Assembly: GCF_014844075.1 (NCBI RefSeq)
Contig: NZ_CP062165.1
Span: 4,278,001 to 4,342,000 of the forward strand
DNA length: 64,000 nt
Source: Paenibacillus sp. JNUCC-31
GTDB taxonomy: Bacteria > Bacillota > Bacilli > Paenibacillales > Paenibacillaceae
Direction of reading: 5' to 3'
In this document: in pieces, positions 44,102 to 52,992 of the stretch
Position numbering within the stretch: position 1 is the stretch's first letter
Layout of the letters: each line of letters opens with the position of its first letter
Translations under genes and position numbers: made by a program
The notes under the pieces: generated by a model
Database searches by the model: none
Told to the model about the DNA's origin: nothing
What the model saw: only the letters and a program-made list of their open reading frames with translations

Positions 44102-45040
44102 TTATCCGTTTTCAATAGCTTTGTATTGTTCAGTGTTTTCTAATTCCACAGTAAGACGTGGCAAAGGTATACCTAACTTTTTTGCTTCTCTCACAACTTC
44201 AAGTACCGCAAAACCGGCTTTACTATTGTTGTATTCAATGAAAAGTCGTGGTAAGCTACCCTTTGCAAAAATAACCTTGTTAAAAAGCGTGCCGAGAAGT
44301 GCCGGTGGAATCTTGGTCAACAGTAGAGTAATCGCGTCCATCTTTGCGCCTCTTGCTTTAAGTACAGGGGTCATTTCCCGCATACTCTTACCGACATTTG
44401 CGAATGAATCACTATGATTCAAGACTGCTGGGAAACTTCCCCGTTTTAACACCTCGGTCTCCATCGCCGCATTCATGGCAAAGTGATTCCATAGCCAGCT
44501 TTGCATATCCTTGATCCAATTGATTTTAAAATGGGCGCTTTCAAATAGTTCTTTGACCTTGTTGTTTATCTGTTCCGTGCCTACCCGTGGTTTTTCCAGA
44601 AATATCGTTTTTAAAAAGCCGCCCCTAAGCTTATTGTCCTCAATGCCGCCTCCTGCTCCTGGGAACCCAAAGACAACATTGTTCATAGACAAGGGCAAGA
44701 TCGATGATTTTAAATCTTGCCAAATATTATTGAATATTAGGATCGGGGTGTTACCCGCGGTAGTCGATAGTAATTGTGCTGCTTTGGGAAGTTGCTCCGT
44801 GTTGACACTCGCAATAATGAGATCGTAATTTGGGCTTATCTCCTCATGCAGCTTGACTTTCCAGCTTTCTTGGATTAACTGTTTCCCTCTTCGTGCGTCC
44901 CACATTTCAAGCGCTATATGACTTCCGAGGGTTTTTTTTCTCCCTTTTCTAACGTAAAACTCAACGGTATGCCCTGCCTTTTCGAAAGCCCACGCGTATT
45001 GGGTAGATATTACACCTCTACCGAAAAATAAAATTCTCAT
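44102..45040 (-). CDS. Ketopantoate reductase-like protein (module 2)
   Basis: The 312-residue protein resembles ApbA/PanE reductases. It starts MRILFFGRGVISTQYAWAFE, has IIASVNTEQLPKAAQLL and PILIFNNIWQD, and a helical C-terminal half. The Rossmann glycine motif reads GRGVIS, so the last glycine is replaced by serine, which may alter cofactor binding. GGAGGCTAAG precedes the ATG. It is divergent from a TetR gene and repeats the module-1 arrangement at 37.6-39.3 kb, though the two reductases are only distantly alike. Confidence 0.75.
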   Translation of the reverse strand: MRILFFGRGVISTQYAWAFEKAGHTVEFYVRKGRKKTLGSHIALEMWDARRGKQLIQESWKVKLHEEISPNYDLIIASVNTEQLPKAAQLLSTTAGNTPILIFNNIWQDLKSSILPLSMNNVVFGFPGAGGGIEDNKLRGGFLKTIFLEKPRVGTEQINNKVKELFESAHFKINWIKDMQSWLWNHFAMNAAMETEVLKRGSFPAVLNHSDSFANVGKSMREMTPVLKARGAKMDAITLLLTKIPPALLGTLFNKVIFAKGSLPRLFIEYNNSKAGFAVLEVVREAKKLGIPLPRLTVELENTEQYKAIENG

Positions 45041-45069
45041 CTTAGCCTCCTATATATCCATATTCATCC

Positions 45070-45100
45070 TTGTTGATAATCAAACAACGTGTTGTATAAT
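45070..45100. promoter_or_regulatory. Promoter and operators of TetR module 2
   Basis: TTGATA 45073-45078, 16 bases, TATAAT 45095-45100 form a good promoter for the tetR gene. TTGTTGATAATCAAACAA (45070-45087) and the perfect palindrome ACAACGTGTTGT (45084-45095) cover it, so autoregulation is likely. The TTGTTGA half resembles that of module 1. Confidence 0.65.
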
Positions 45101-45188
45101 GTATTGTATAGATTCACTATCCGGTCATCAACCATCAGATTTTTAATATCTGTCGTATAATTGATCGAACAGCAAACGGAGGCAAATA

Positions 45189-45779
45189 ATGAAAAAGCAA
45201 CCTGAAATTACGGACAAAACAAGGCAGACATTCATCAATGTATTCTGTGATTTATATACTCAAAAACCAATCGAAAAGATATCCATTCAAGAGATCGCTA
45301 ACCAATCAGGATATAATCGGAGTACATTTTATCAATACTTTACAGATATCTATGAGTTGTTGGACTGCGTTGAAGAGCGTGTTTTGAAATCCATTAACGA
45401 GGAAATGGCAGGCAGAGAGTTTTCAACACATACGTTCCAGGATGCACTTCAATGCTTGGAAAATGCAGAGGACATTTCAGTTCTGAAAGCTCTCTTGGGA
45501 GACTATGGTTCTGTTCATTTTGTGGAACGCTTGAAAAAAGAAATTCCCTTTGAGCGATTGATTGTGGATTTTCCAACAGATGATGTCTTGGCACCATATA
45601 TCATTGAGTTTTACATTTCAACATTAATATCTATGTTTCGTCTTTGGATACGCAACGACAAAGATCTATCGTCAGAAGAATTGGTCAAGCTGATCGATAG
45701 CCTATTTGCAAAGGGGATAACACCGTATCATATCTTTGGCGCGGTCAATCCGCAGCGCTCTGATTCGAATAAAGAGTAA
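45189..45779 (+). CDS. TetR-family regulator (module 2)
   Basis: The 196-residue protein has an N-terminal TetR domain (TRQTFINVFCDLY, KISIQEIANQSGYNRSTFYQ, YFTDIYELLD). Its C-terminal domain contains a SYHRL-like region and LLGDYGSVHFVERLKKEIP, seen in TetR regulators with a TetR_C_33/AcrR-like end. CGGAGG stands before the ATG. It lies divergent from a reductase-like gene. Confidence 0.9.
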   Translation: MKKQPEITDKTRQTFINVFCDLYTQKPIEKISIQEIANQSGYNRSTFYQYFTDIYELLDCVEERVLKSINEEMAGREFSTHTFQDALQCLENAEDISVLKALLGDYGSVHFVERLKKEIPFERLIVDFPTDDVLAPYIIEFYISTLISMFRLWIRNDKDLSSEELVKLIDSLFAKGITPYHIFGAVNPQRSDSNKE

Positions 45780-45913
45780 AGGGACGAGGAGAAAGAGAAT
45801 GAGGGACTTACGGTAACAGAATCCCTGATACTAGGGTCGCTTCCCTAATCATTTTGCAAGAGCCTTTTCTGGTGTGCCTACAAACAGATCATACAGATAT
45901 CCTCGCGAAAATA

Positions 45914-45941
45914 GTAAAGAGGAGCATTTGCTCCTCTTTAC
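45914..45941. terminator. Bidirectional terminator
   Basis: GTAAAGAGGAGC and GCTCCTCTTTAC form a perfect 12-bp stem over an ATTT loop; T-rich tracts flank it on both strands. It lies between convergent tetR and the LRR gene. Confidence 0.85.
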
Positions 45942-45988
45942 TTCCTTAACTATAGTAGTCTAAAACTCTCCATCATCCCAGGCGGTAA

Positions 45989-47866
45989 TTAATATACGTG
46001 CACACTCGCACCAACCACGGATTTGTTTTGTACGGAATTACCGGATAGATATACCTTTTGCAGATTAGGCAGCTGGCTTAGGGTCTCTATATTGGAAATG
46101 GCATTGTTCTCGAGATGAAGCTCTTCTATGGCCTGCCAGTTGCTCATAAATTCGAGAGAAGCCAAATTGTTATCTTGCAGAGTAAAGGAACGTAGAGCGG
46201 ACATGTTGGCAAAGTAAGGCATCATTTGGTCAACTTCAGCAACAGAGGTGTTGCTTATGCTGAAATATGGCTGCTCTAAGGTCAAATGTTCAAGCACGTT
46301 ATTCTCCACGGCCGCCTGTTGTTCAAAGTTCAGCCTGCACTCGGAGCACATCAGAGATTTGACCTGCTTCAAACGAAATAAAGCATCGCTCTCCTTATAT
46401 AGTGACGAGTCGTAAATGCTTAGGGCCTCTAGGCTGGACAAGCCGTCCAGGGCGCCAAGACGGGTTACTTCACTGACCTCCGAGAGGGAGAGTTGCTTAA
46501 GTTTCGGAAATTTCCCCAGCGCCGCCAAGTTCAATTCCCCGCTTCCGCCACGAAGCGTCAGGCTGGTAACGGCAGGTGCCTTCAGCCCGGGGAGAAAGGA
46601 GCTTGGAATTTCCACTCGTTCTACTTTAGGCAGTGTCAGAGCTTCCTCCTTCTCGTAATAACCGGACAGCGTTAATTCCCGCAAAGAGGAGAGGCTGTTG
46701 ATGGGTTTGACCGAGCTGAGCTTACTTAAAGAAGCCAGGCGCAGTTTCGTGATGGAAGTCTTGTCGGTCAGACGCTCCAGACTGGAGAAATTTAAATTTT
46801 CAATATCCAGTGTTTGTAGAGCAGGCATGTTTTGCACAAAGTCGATGGACTTTACATTCGTTAAAAAGGACAACTGAAGCTCCTGAAGCTGAGTTAAGGC
46901 GTACAGCGGCTGCAGGTCTGTGGCTTCACTGTAATTGATGGACAGGGAGGTCAGCCCGGTCAGAGACGACAACCATCCCAGTTCATTGATATACGTGAGT
47001 GACAGGGACTTGAGCGGCAGTTTGTTCAACAAAGAAAAATCCGTTACCGATTCATCCACATAGGTAATGGATAACGAGTTTAGATTAGGGAATTCCAGCA
47101 GTAAGGCCAATTCCTGATTGCTGCGAAGCTGGGTGGAAAGCTCCGTAACTTTGGACTTGTCGCCAAAGTAGCCGGAAAACGTGCTGAAGGATTCGTTAAA
47201 AGCACCACCATAGCTTTTTAATCCGGACATATGAGCAAACGTGGTTTGGTTCGACTGGGAGATTTCATAGGTATTCGTCAGGTCCAATGCCGTCAGTCCC
47301 GTAAAGGCTTCAAAATCTCGCTGATCGATCTCCTGAGTATTCAGTTTCTTGTCCTGAGTAACATAAGTGATCTTCTCGGCCTGTTCATCGCTGAAGGGAT
47401 CGGAGAGGCTATATGTAAACGTCCACTGATCATTCTCCGAATGCTCTACGGTTAAATAGCGAAGACGAGCCAATTCCTCCTCGGTAGGCAGGGCAGAGCC
47501 TTTATCGAAGATATCCCGCAAAAAGGAGAGCAGAACCTCGCTTTCAGGCATCTTCCTCACAGGCAGATTGGCTTCTGCTTGGGGATGAGTGGAGCTGACG
47601 CTGTAATAAAAATAAGTACCGATGGCGCCTGATATGACGAGCAGCAGGACCAATACCAGCCTTAGGGGGACGGAGATGGAGACGGACGGCTTCGGCGTGG
47701 CCTCAGGAACTGTCCCGTGGTAATGGTTAATGGTCTGATCCACATAGTAGACATGATTTTGTTTCAATAAAAGCTCTGTTTCACAATAGGGACACTTTAA
47801 AACTTCATCCTCCTTGTATTCAATTCTTCCGTTGCAATTGGGACAGTTTAACGGAATAAATGCCAC
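45989..47866 (-). CDS. Zinc-ribbon, membrane-anchored leucine-rich repeat protein
   Basis: The 625-residue protein has an N-terminal zinc ribbon (CPNC and CPYC, Cys8, 11, 25, 28) and a single transmembrane segment at about 66-88. From residue about 190 onward it is a long series of leucine-rich repeats of about 22 residues (for example LNSLSITYVDESVTDFSLL, LTSLSINYSEATDLQPLYAL, IEELHLENNAISNIETLSQL). The ribbon would be cytoplasmic and the repeats outside. GTG 47866 follows GGAGGAG. No function can be assigned; ligand or protein binding is inferred. Confidence 0.8.
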   Translation of the reverse strand: MAFIPLNCPNCNGRIEYKEDEVLKCPYCETELLLKQNHVYYVDQTINHYHGTVPEATPKPSVSISVPLRLVLVLLLVISGAIGTYFYYSVSSTHPQAEANLPVRKMPESEVLLSFLRDIFDKGSALPTEEELARLRYLTVEHSENDQWTFTYSLSDPFSDEQAEKITYVTQDKKLNTQEIDQRDFEAFTGLTALDLTNTYEISQSNQTTFAHMSGLKSYGGAFNESFSTFSGYFGDKSKVTELSTQLRSNQELALLLEFPNLNSLSITYVDESVTDFSLLNKLPLKSLSLTYINELGWLSSLTGLTSLSINYSEATDLQPLYALTQLQELQLSFLTNVKSIDFVQNMPALQTLDIENLNFSSLERLTDKTSITKLRLASLSKLSSVKPINSLSSLRELTLSGYYEKEEALTLPKVERVEIPSSFLPGLKAPAVTSLTLRGGSGELNLAALGKFPKLKQLSLSEVSEVTRLGALDGLSSLEALSIYDSSLYKESDALFRLKQVKSLMCSECRLNFEQQAAVENNVLEHLTLEQPYFSISNTSVAEVDQMMPYFANMSALRSFTLQDNNLASLEFMSNWQAIEELHLENNAISNIETLSQLPNLQKVYLSGNSVQNKSVVGASVHVY

Positions 47867-47975
47867 GGATGCTCCTCCTTCATTATGATGGTCATAAGAT
47901 CATGCTGAACGGTTATCTGACTTCATTATACCTTGTGAATTTACGTTTGATGAGAGAAAGAAGTTTCACATAGCG

Positions 47976-48005
47976 AAGGAGCAGGGAAATCCTGCTCCTT
48001 TTTGA
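47976..48005 (+). terminator. Forward terminator without an obvious gene
   Basis: AAGGAGCAGG 47976-47985 pairs with CCTGCTCCTT 47991-48000, then TTTGATCTTTTTT. Nothing upstream on the forward strand explains it; it may be part of the remnant at 48009. Confidence 0.7.
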
Positions 48006-48008
48006 TCT

Positions 48009-48033
48009 TTTTTAAGTATGGCTGGGGGTAGGC
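48009..48033 (+). repeat. Direct repeat, left copy
   Basis: TTTTTAAGTATGGCTGGGGG followed by TAGGC; 24 of 25 bases agree with 50193-50217. The right copy is the 3' end of a BTAD-like remnant, so this copy may be the trace of a duplicated gene end. Confidence 0.75.
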
Positions 48034-48088
48034 ATTTGACATCATCAAGCGAACCGCTGCTTTACCTGGGGAGGTTTATTTATGTTTA

Positions 48089-48116
48089 TTGAACGCGAGG
48101 GTGAGTATGTTATATT
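48089..48116 (+). promoter_or_regulatory. Promoter of the UbiB-like gene
   Basis: TTGAAC 48089-48094, 16 bases, TATATT 48111-48116; start of transcription near 48123. Confidence 0.6.
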
Positions 48117-48161
48117 GAGGAAGGGAAAATCAAACGATACCATTACATAAACAGGTGTAAA

Positions 48162-49718
48162 ATGCTGCAAGCCACCAATCTCTTCCTCTATATCTGGAAT
48201 AAGTTTCGTGCTTTCAGACGGATGATGCGTTTGTTCTGGATTATTTCACGTAAAGGTTTGGCTCATTTGATTCAGCAGGATCATGCCAAACTGCCCTTTG
48301 CGATTGCTGAGGTTCTGGATAACATGGGCGGCGTGTTTGTTAAATTTGCTCAAGTGTTATCGACCAAAAAGGACATGCTGCCTGCGAACTATATTCAAGC
48401 TTTCTCCAGTCTGCATGACCAGGTCAAACCTCTGAGCCAAGATGAGCTGAAAACAATCATTGACACTAGAATTGGAAATATGGATGAAACCTATGAATCC
48501 TTTGGGATGGAGCCGATTGCTGCGGCTTCGATCGGACAGGTTCATCTGGCAAGGCTAAAGTTAACGGGCGAGAAGGTTGTCGTTAAAATTTTAAGACCTG
48601 ATGTGAAGCAGAAGATGACAGTGGATTTGGATATTTTGATCCAGTTTGTCACATGGCAGTCCGAACGCTCTATCAAAATCAAGAGACTTGGGTTAATCCA
48701 GTTGGCCGAAGGATTCAAACAGAATTTGCTTGAAGAAACCGATTTTGATATCGAGGCCTTAAATACGAATCTGTTGCGAAAAGCCTTCGAGGAACATGAT
48801 ATTCAGATCCGTGTTCCTAAAATCTACGCCGAGTTCTCGACGAAACAGGTGCTCACCATGGAATATATCGAAGGAACCAGCTTCACAAAAGCAGTGACAA
48901 ACGACGTTTCGGTGAGAGTGATGCACGCATTTTTGGATCAAATTCTGATGATTGGTATCTTTCATGCGGACCCCCATCCTGGAAACCTCATGCTGACTGC
49001 TGATGGAGAAGTAGCATTGATCGACTTTGGTTCAGTGGGATATCTAACGGATGAGGAACGAGGCGGCATGTTAAGCTTCCTGATGGGTTACAGCACTAAA
49101 GATACGAAAGAGATGGCGCATGGCTTAACGCGAGTCTGTGAGGAAGGAGATTTACTGGATAAAAAGCTGATTGAGCAACGCCTTAACCGTTTGTTAGCAG
49201 AAGCATCTTTCTCACCAGACCCGACAAGTGTCATGATGAAACGTATGATGACCCTAATCACGGATATGGGTATGTCCTTAAAACCGACCATTGCTGGTGC
49301 ATTCAGAGCTATCATTACGCTGGATGGTACGTTGTCATCTGTAGATGATACCTACTCTTTATCCGCAGTAAGTCAGTCCTACGCCAGCCATATGGATAAA
49401 GGGCAGATGGTTAAGGAGCGCATAAGCAAGGTCAAGGAGCAGATTACGGACTACATCCCTAGATTATTGGAGCTGCCTATTCTGAAGGATAATAAAATTA
49501 CGATTGCTCGTGAGCAAAATCATTCATTGAATGATGTTATAGGCACGTTAACTGTGGGAATTTTCACGGTAATCTGTATGGTTGTTATGCTCGCAAGCTT
49601 TGTTGTGCAGAGCGAAGTCATGCGATTTCTACTTGGTCCATTATCCATATCAGGCTTTGGTGTAGGGATGACCATTTTGAGCGTATCTGTAATTAAACAT
49701 TTGAAGCCCAAGGTGTAG
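48162..49718 (+). CDS. AarF/UbiB-family atypical kinase
   Basis: The 518-residue protein belongs to the ABC1/UbiB kinase-like family, linked to isoprenoid quinone or lipid metabolism. It has AAASIGQVHLARL (Ala-rich loop), the catalytic-loop GIFHADPHPGNLML and the metal motif LIDFGSVGYL. Two C-terminal hydrophobic helices follow (GTLTVGIFTVICMVVMLASF, FLLGPLSISGFGVGMTI). The usual KxGQ motif reads KFAQ here. The ribosome site is weak (AGGTG). It lies between the two copies of a 25-bp direct repeat. Confidence 0.9.
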   Translation: MLQATNLFLYIWNKFRAFRRMMRLFWIISRKGLAHLIQQDHAKLPFAIAEVLDNMGGVFVKFAQVLSTKKDMLPANYIQAFSSLHDQVKPLSQDELKTIIDTRIGNMDETYESFGMEPIAAASIGQVHLARLKLTGEKVVVKILRPDVKQKMTVDLDILIQFVTWQSERSIKIKRLGLIQLAEGFKQNLLEETDFDIEALNTNLLRKAFEEHDIQIRVPKIYAEFSTKQVLTMEYIEGTSFTKAVTNDVSVRVMHAFLDQILMIGIFHADPHPGNLMLTADGEVALIDFGSVGYLTDEERGGMLSFLMGYSTKDTKEMAHGLTRVCEEGDLLDKKLIEQRLNRLLAEASFSPDPTSVMMKRMMTLITDMGMSLKPTIAGAFRAIITLDGTLSSVDDTYSLSAVSQSYASHMDKGQMVKERISKVKEQITDYIPRLLELPILKDNKITIAREQNHSLNDVIGTLTVGIFTVICMVVMLASFVVQSEVMRFLLGPLSISGFGVGMTILSVSVIKHLKPKV

Positions 49719-49744
49719 TGTAGAGATAGATCAGTCAGATCAGG

Positions 49745-50003
49745 ATGGATAAGCAATCGTTTACTTTTTTAAGAGTAGGTCGCACTGTGCCAGTATCCAT
49801 AGATAAAGCCAAGGACTTTGTGTACGCTAACGGTGTGCTCTGGGAGCAAGCGTTATTTCACTATCTTGTTGACAGCGGATCGCATGAATGCCTTTATCAG
49901 TGCCTGCTCTGTTATAAAAATGCAGACGGCGGGTGGGCACACGGTTTGGAACATGACATTAAATGCCCGGATTCTCACCCGCTTGATTTGGAATTTCTGT
50001 TAG
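49745..50003 (+). pseudogene. Truncated prenyltransferase/terpene-cyclase-like gene
   Basis: The first 86 codons read as an intact N-terminus: ATG with a short leader, FLRVGRTVPVSIDKAKDFVY, ANGVLWEQALFHYLVDSG, YKNADGGWAHGLEHDIKCPD and PLDLEFLL. These look like a Firmicutes protein of prenyltransferase-like alpha-barrel type, normally some 300 residues; this family call is tentative. Family likeness ends near 50003, and the frame then runs into unrelated sequence and stops at 50098. The junction is with a BTAD-like remnant. Confidence 0.6.
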
Positions 50004-50006
50004 TGC

Positions 50007-50225
50007 GAGCACTTCGCAGATGGCATAGGTATTATCGAAGCCAAGACAAACTCTCGCTTGCAGCGTGTACTGACACTGATGTCCGATTCCGAGATTGACG
50101 GCCGCGCGTTAATACGAGTTCATTTGGAACTCGGGAACCGAAGCGAGGCGCAGCGTGTATATTTGCAGTTAGAGCAGGCTGTGCGTGTTCAGTTTTTAAG
50201 TATGGCTGGGGGGAGGCGTTATTAA
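50007..50225 (+). pseudogene. 3' remnant of a BTAD/TPR-type regulator gene
   Basis: In a different frame from the preceding fragment, 73 codons are open to a TAA at 50223. They include DGRALIRVHLELGNRSEAQRV and VYLQLEQAVRVQF, typical of the helical-repeat end of bacterial transcriptional activator (BTAD) domains. There is no start codon or ribosome site. The last 25 bases repeat 48009-48033. Confidence 0.55.
50193..50217 (+). repeat. Direct repeat, right copy
   Basis: TTTTTAAGTATGGCTGGGGG followed by GAGGC; one difference from 48009-48033. The copies are 2184 bases apart and enclose the UbiB-like gene and the truncated gene. Confidence 0.75.
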
Positions 50226-50233
50226 ATGGATCA

Positions 50234-51115
50234 TTAAGCGATCGAAGTAATCGGGTATTTAACATGCACAGGGTAGATGCTGTCACCAGGTTTTTTTACA
50301 AATAGGCCTTCATTGTTGATTGTACTTTTTAGAACGATCTGATCTGTTACATCTGGTGTGAAATGGAAGGTTATTTTCTCCGTATCCTCATCTGCAATCT
50401 GATGTAAAATATCGATCATATGGATTTTGTTTAAGCTAATCACATCGAAGAGGTCGATGTGATGTTTCTCTTTTTTATAAATAACGATGACGTTTTCATT
50501 TTCCAAGTAATAAATATCATCACTAAAAACATTCAGGCAGTAAAACATGAATATGCCCTGGGCATGATCGGTTGCAAAATGCTGCGAAACAGGTATTCTT
50601 TCGTGTGAAAATCTATGGATAAGGCGTAAATCCTCCGCGTTAGTAACATCGAGTTTCTGAATGTTCGCAGCCTCCGGTGATTTTTTTGCCGTATAATTCA
50701 TTGAAAAAAGATGTTCTTCCACAGGCTTAAACCCAAACTTGGGGTAAAAATCAAGCACCGTTTCATTGGCAAAAAGGTACATGCAATCGTATTTGTTCTC
50801 ATATTCCTCTAAGACTTTATTCATTAAACGTGTTGAGAGTCCTTTCCCCCGATAATCAGGATGTGTCATCACCGTGCCGATTTGAATCGCTTTTTTCTTC
50901 TCTCCGTGAATGATGAGCTCAAGGATGTTAACGGAAACGTTGGCAATAACCTGGTCCCCATGGACATATGAATAAGGGATGTAACCCTCGCCCCAGTACT
51001 CTTGTTGATACCAATCTTCAAAATTGATCTCAAACGTGTTGGCAGCAAGCTCAAAAAAACTCTTGCGAAGTGCTTCATTCGTTTTAAAATTCCTCATAAA
51101 TATTAAATCTTGCAT
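50234..51115 (-). CDS. GNAT-family acetyltransferase with C-terminal extension
   Basis: The 293-residue protein has a GNAT domain at about 1-150, with AIQIGTVMTHPDYRGKGLSTRLM as the acetyl-CoA loop and LDFYPKFGFKP. A second alpha/beta region follows, ending KKPGDSIYPVHVKYP, which resembles the Eis-like or tandem GNAT proteins of Bacillus. AAGGGGAG stands before the ATG on the reverse strand. The substrate is unknown. Confidence 0.85.
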   Translation of the reverse strand: MQDLIFMRNFKTNEALRKSFFELAANTFEINFEDWYQQEYWGEGYIPYSYVHGDQVIANVSVNILELIIHGEKKKAIQIGTVMTHPDYRGKGLSTRLMNKVLEEYENKYDCMYLFANETVLDFYPKFGFKPVEEHLFSMNYTAKKSPEAANIQKLDVTNAEDLRLIHRFSHERIPVSQHFATDHAQGIFMFYCLNVFSDDIYYLENENVIVIYKKEKHHIDLFDVISLNKIHMIDILHQIADEDTEKITFHFTPDVTDQIVLKSTINNEGLFVKKPGDSIYPVHVKYPITSIA

Positions 51116-51215
51116 GGTATTCTCCCCTTAATCCTCAATAGTGACTGCTAAAATGACCAAGCGTAACTGCAATTAAGTCAGTAATCTGGTGTTCACTATT
51201 CAAAATCTTGGTCCA

Positions 51216-51428
51216 TTAATCTATGTTAAAATGCACGACTGCACTATATAACATTTTGGTGCGAATAGGATCAAACGTTACTTGATGTTGAACTTGCTTC
51301 ACACGCAGCATTAATGCCTTATTAATCTCTATTCGTTCTTCGATCGATCGCGCCAGTTCATGGAAGTCATACGCCTGCAAGCATTCGACTTTGTCTTTGA
51401 TCATATCCAGTGAAATATCCATATACAA
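51216..51428 (-). CDS. DUF2536-like small protein
   Basis: A 70-residue protein: DISLDMIKDKVECLQAYDF, LARSIEERIEINKALMLRV and TKMLYSAVVHF follow the pattern of the DUF2536/YrzA family (IKDKVE, IEENKAILL, YYSAVVHFK). The TTG start at 51428 is preferred because AGGAGG lies seven bases upstream; a longer reading to 51584 has no site. Function unknown. Confidence 0.7.
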   Translation of the reverse strand: MYMDISLDMIKDKVECLQAYDFHELARSIEERIEINKALMLRVKQVQHQVTFDPIRTKMLYSAVVHFNID

Positions 51429-51804
51429 TTCAGGCCTCCTCCAAAATATGATTTGCAGGTTAAAAGCCTGCCGAGCTTCATTGTAGAGGAGCTTTTCCAG
51501 TTCGGCAAGAGTAATCGTGCTGAAAATCAAATAAAGACGTGATAAAATCGGGAAAGGGCAATTCCAGATTCGACGAACTTTCAATAATCTGAAGAGCTAA
51601 TGGAAGTACTAACAGATACTGATGTTTGAGGGAAGTTCATTTGCATGGTATAAGTGAAGAAGCAAGGACACCATAATGTAAATTGTAACGAAAAATGGTA
51701 GTGTTGATGCTAAAGTAGATGATAGGCATGCAGATGTAAGAGGTACGATTTTTTACTATTAATAAGGACAAGATGGTCCTGGTAAGTATAGAGGAGTTTT
51801 AGAG
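51429..51804. other. Spacer before dus
   Basis: AT-rich, divergent spacer. GAGGAG before 51805 is the dus ribosome site. No clear promoter was identified. Confidence 0.3.
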
Positions 51805-52785
51805 ATGACAAAGGAAAACTTTTGGCGTGAACTATCACGACCATTTTTTATACTGGCACCGATGGAAGATGTGACGGATGTTGTGTTTCGGCATGTCGTA
51901 AGTGAAGCGGGCAGACCGGATGTATTTTTTACGGAGTTTGCGAACACAGAGAGTTATTGTCACCCGGAGGGGCACAAGAGTGTACGTGGGCGTTTGACAT
52001 TTACAGCGGATGAACAGCCGATTGTGGCTCACATTTGGGGAGATAAACCGGAATTCTTTCGTGAGATGAGTATCGGGATGGCAAAAGAAGGCTTTAAAGG
52101 CATCGATATCAATATGGGGTGCCCTGTAGCGAATGTAGCGGAGAATGGAAAGGGAAGCGGATTGATCTGCCGTCCCGGAATCGCAGCCGATATCATTCAA
52201 GCAGCCAAAGCCGGGGGGCTGCCTGTCAGTGTGAAAACAAGGCTCGGTTTCACAGCTGTAGATGAATGGCGCGACTGGTTAACTCATATTTTGCAGCAAG
52301 ACATCGTGAATCTGTCTATTCACCTGCGTACGAGAGAGGAAATGAGCAAAGTAGACGCTCACTGGGAACTGATTCCGGAGATCAAAAAACTGCGGGATGA
52401 GATCGCGCCGAATACACTGCTGACGATTAACGGGGATATCCCGGACCGTGAGACAGGCCTTAGACTCGCAGAGCAATATGGTGTGGATGGTATTATGATT
52501 GGACGCGGTATTTTCCAGAATCCGTTTGCATTTGAGAAGGAGCCGAAGGAACACAGCAGTGACGAATTGCTTGATCTGTTGCGGCTTCATCTGGATCTCC
52601 ATGATCAATATTCAGCACAGGAGCCACGTTCGTTCAGCCCGCTTGCTCGCTTCTTCAAAATATATGTCCGTGGATTCCGCGGGGCAAGTGAACTTAGAAA
52701 CAGCTTGATGAACGCCAAATCAACAAATGAAGTACGTGCTTTGCTCGATGAATTTGGAAGTAAGGAACACGATGAGGCGGAGTAA
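51805..52785 (+). CDS. dus: tRNA-dihydrouridine synthase
   Basis: Flavin enzyme reducing uridine in tRNA. The 326-residue protein has the FMN-barrel start [19 protein letters not shown], the catalytic cysteine in [13 protein letters not shown], the phosphate-binding [10 protein letters not shown] region and [22 protein letters not shown] precedes the ATG. A decayed copy of its middle part lies at 56578-56690, with about 16 differences in 105 aligned bases by my count. Confidence 0.94.
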   Translation: MTKENFWRELSRPFFILAPMEDVTDVVFRHVVSEAGRPDVFFTEFANTESYCHPEGHKSVRGRLTFTADEQPIVAHIWGDKPEFFREMSIGMAKEGFKGIDINMGCPVANVAENGKGSGLICRPGIAADIIQAAKAGGLPVSVKTRLGFTAVDEWRDWLTHILQQDIVNLSIHLRTREEMSKVDAHWELIPEIKKLRDEIAPNTLLTINGDIPDRETGLRLAEQYGVDGIMIGRGIFQNPFAFEKEPKEHSSDELLDLLRLHLDLHDQYSAQEPRSFSPLARFFKIYVRGFRGASELRNSLMNAKSTNEVRALLDEFGSKEHDEAE

Positions 52786-52872
52786 CGTGGAAGTTAACAT
52801 CTCTTTGTTAAGGGAATGTGCGAAATGGGAGAGGGAAGACTGGAAATCCATGTGACTGTTTGAAATATAATT

Positions 52873-52928
52873 AAAGCTAAACAGCAATTCTTCCAAATAA
52901 TTTTGGGAGAAAGCAGTTTAGCTTTTTT
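52873..52928 (+). terminator. Terminator after dus
   Basis: AAAGCTAAAC 52873-52882 pairs with GTTTAGCTTT 52916-52925 and more T follow; an inner TTCTTCC/GGGAGAA stem closes the long loop. Confidence 0.75.
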
Positions 52929-52992
52929 GCATTATTTCTAATTCAATAGATAAAGAATAAGCCCGCGATTTTATTGAAAAAGGCCTAGGGCA

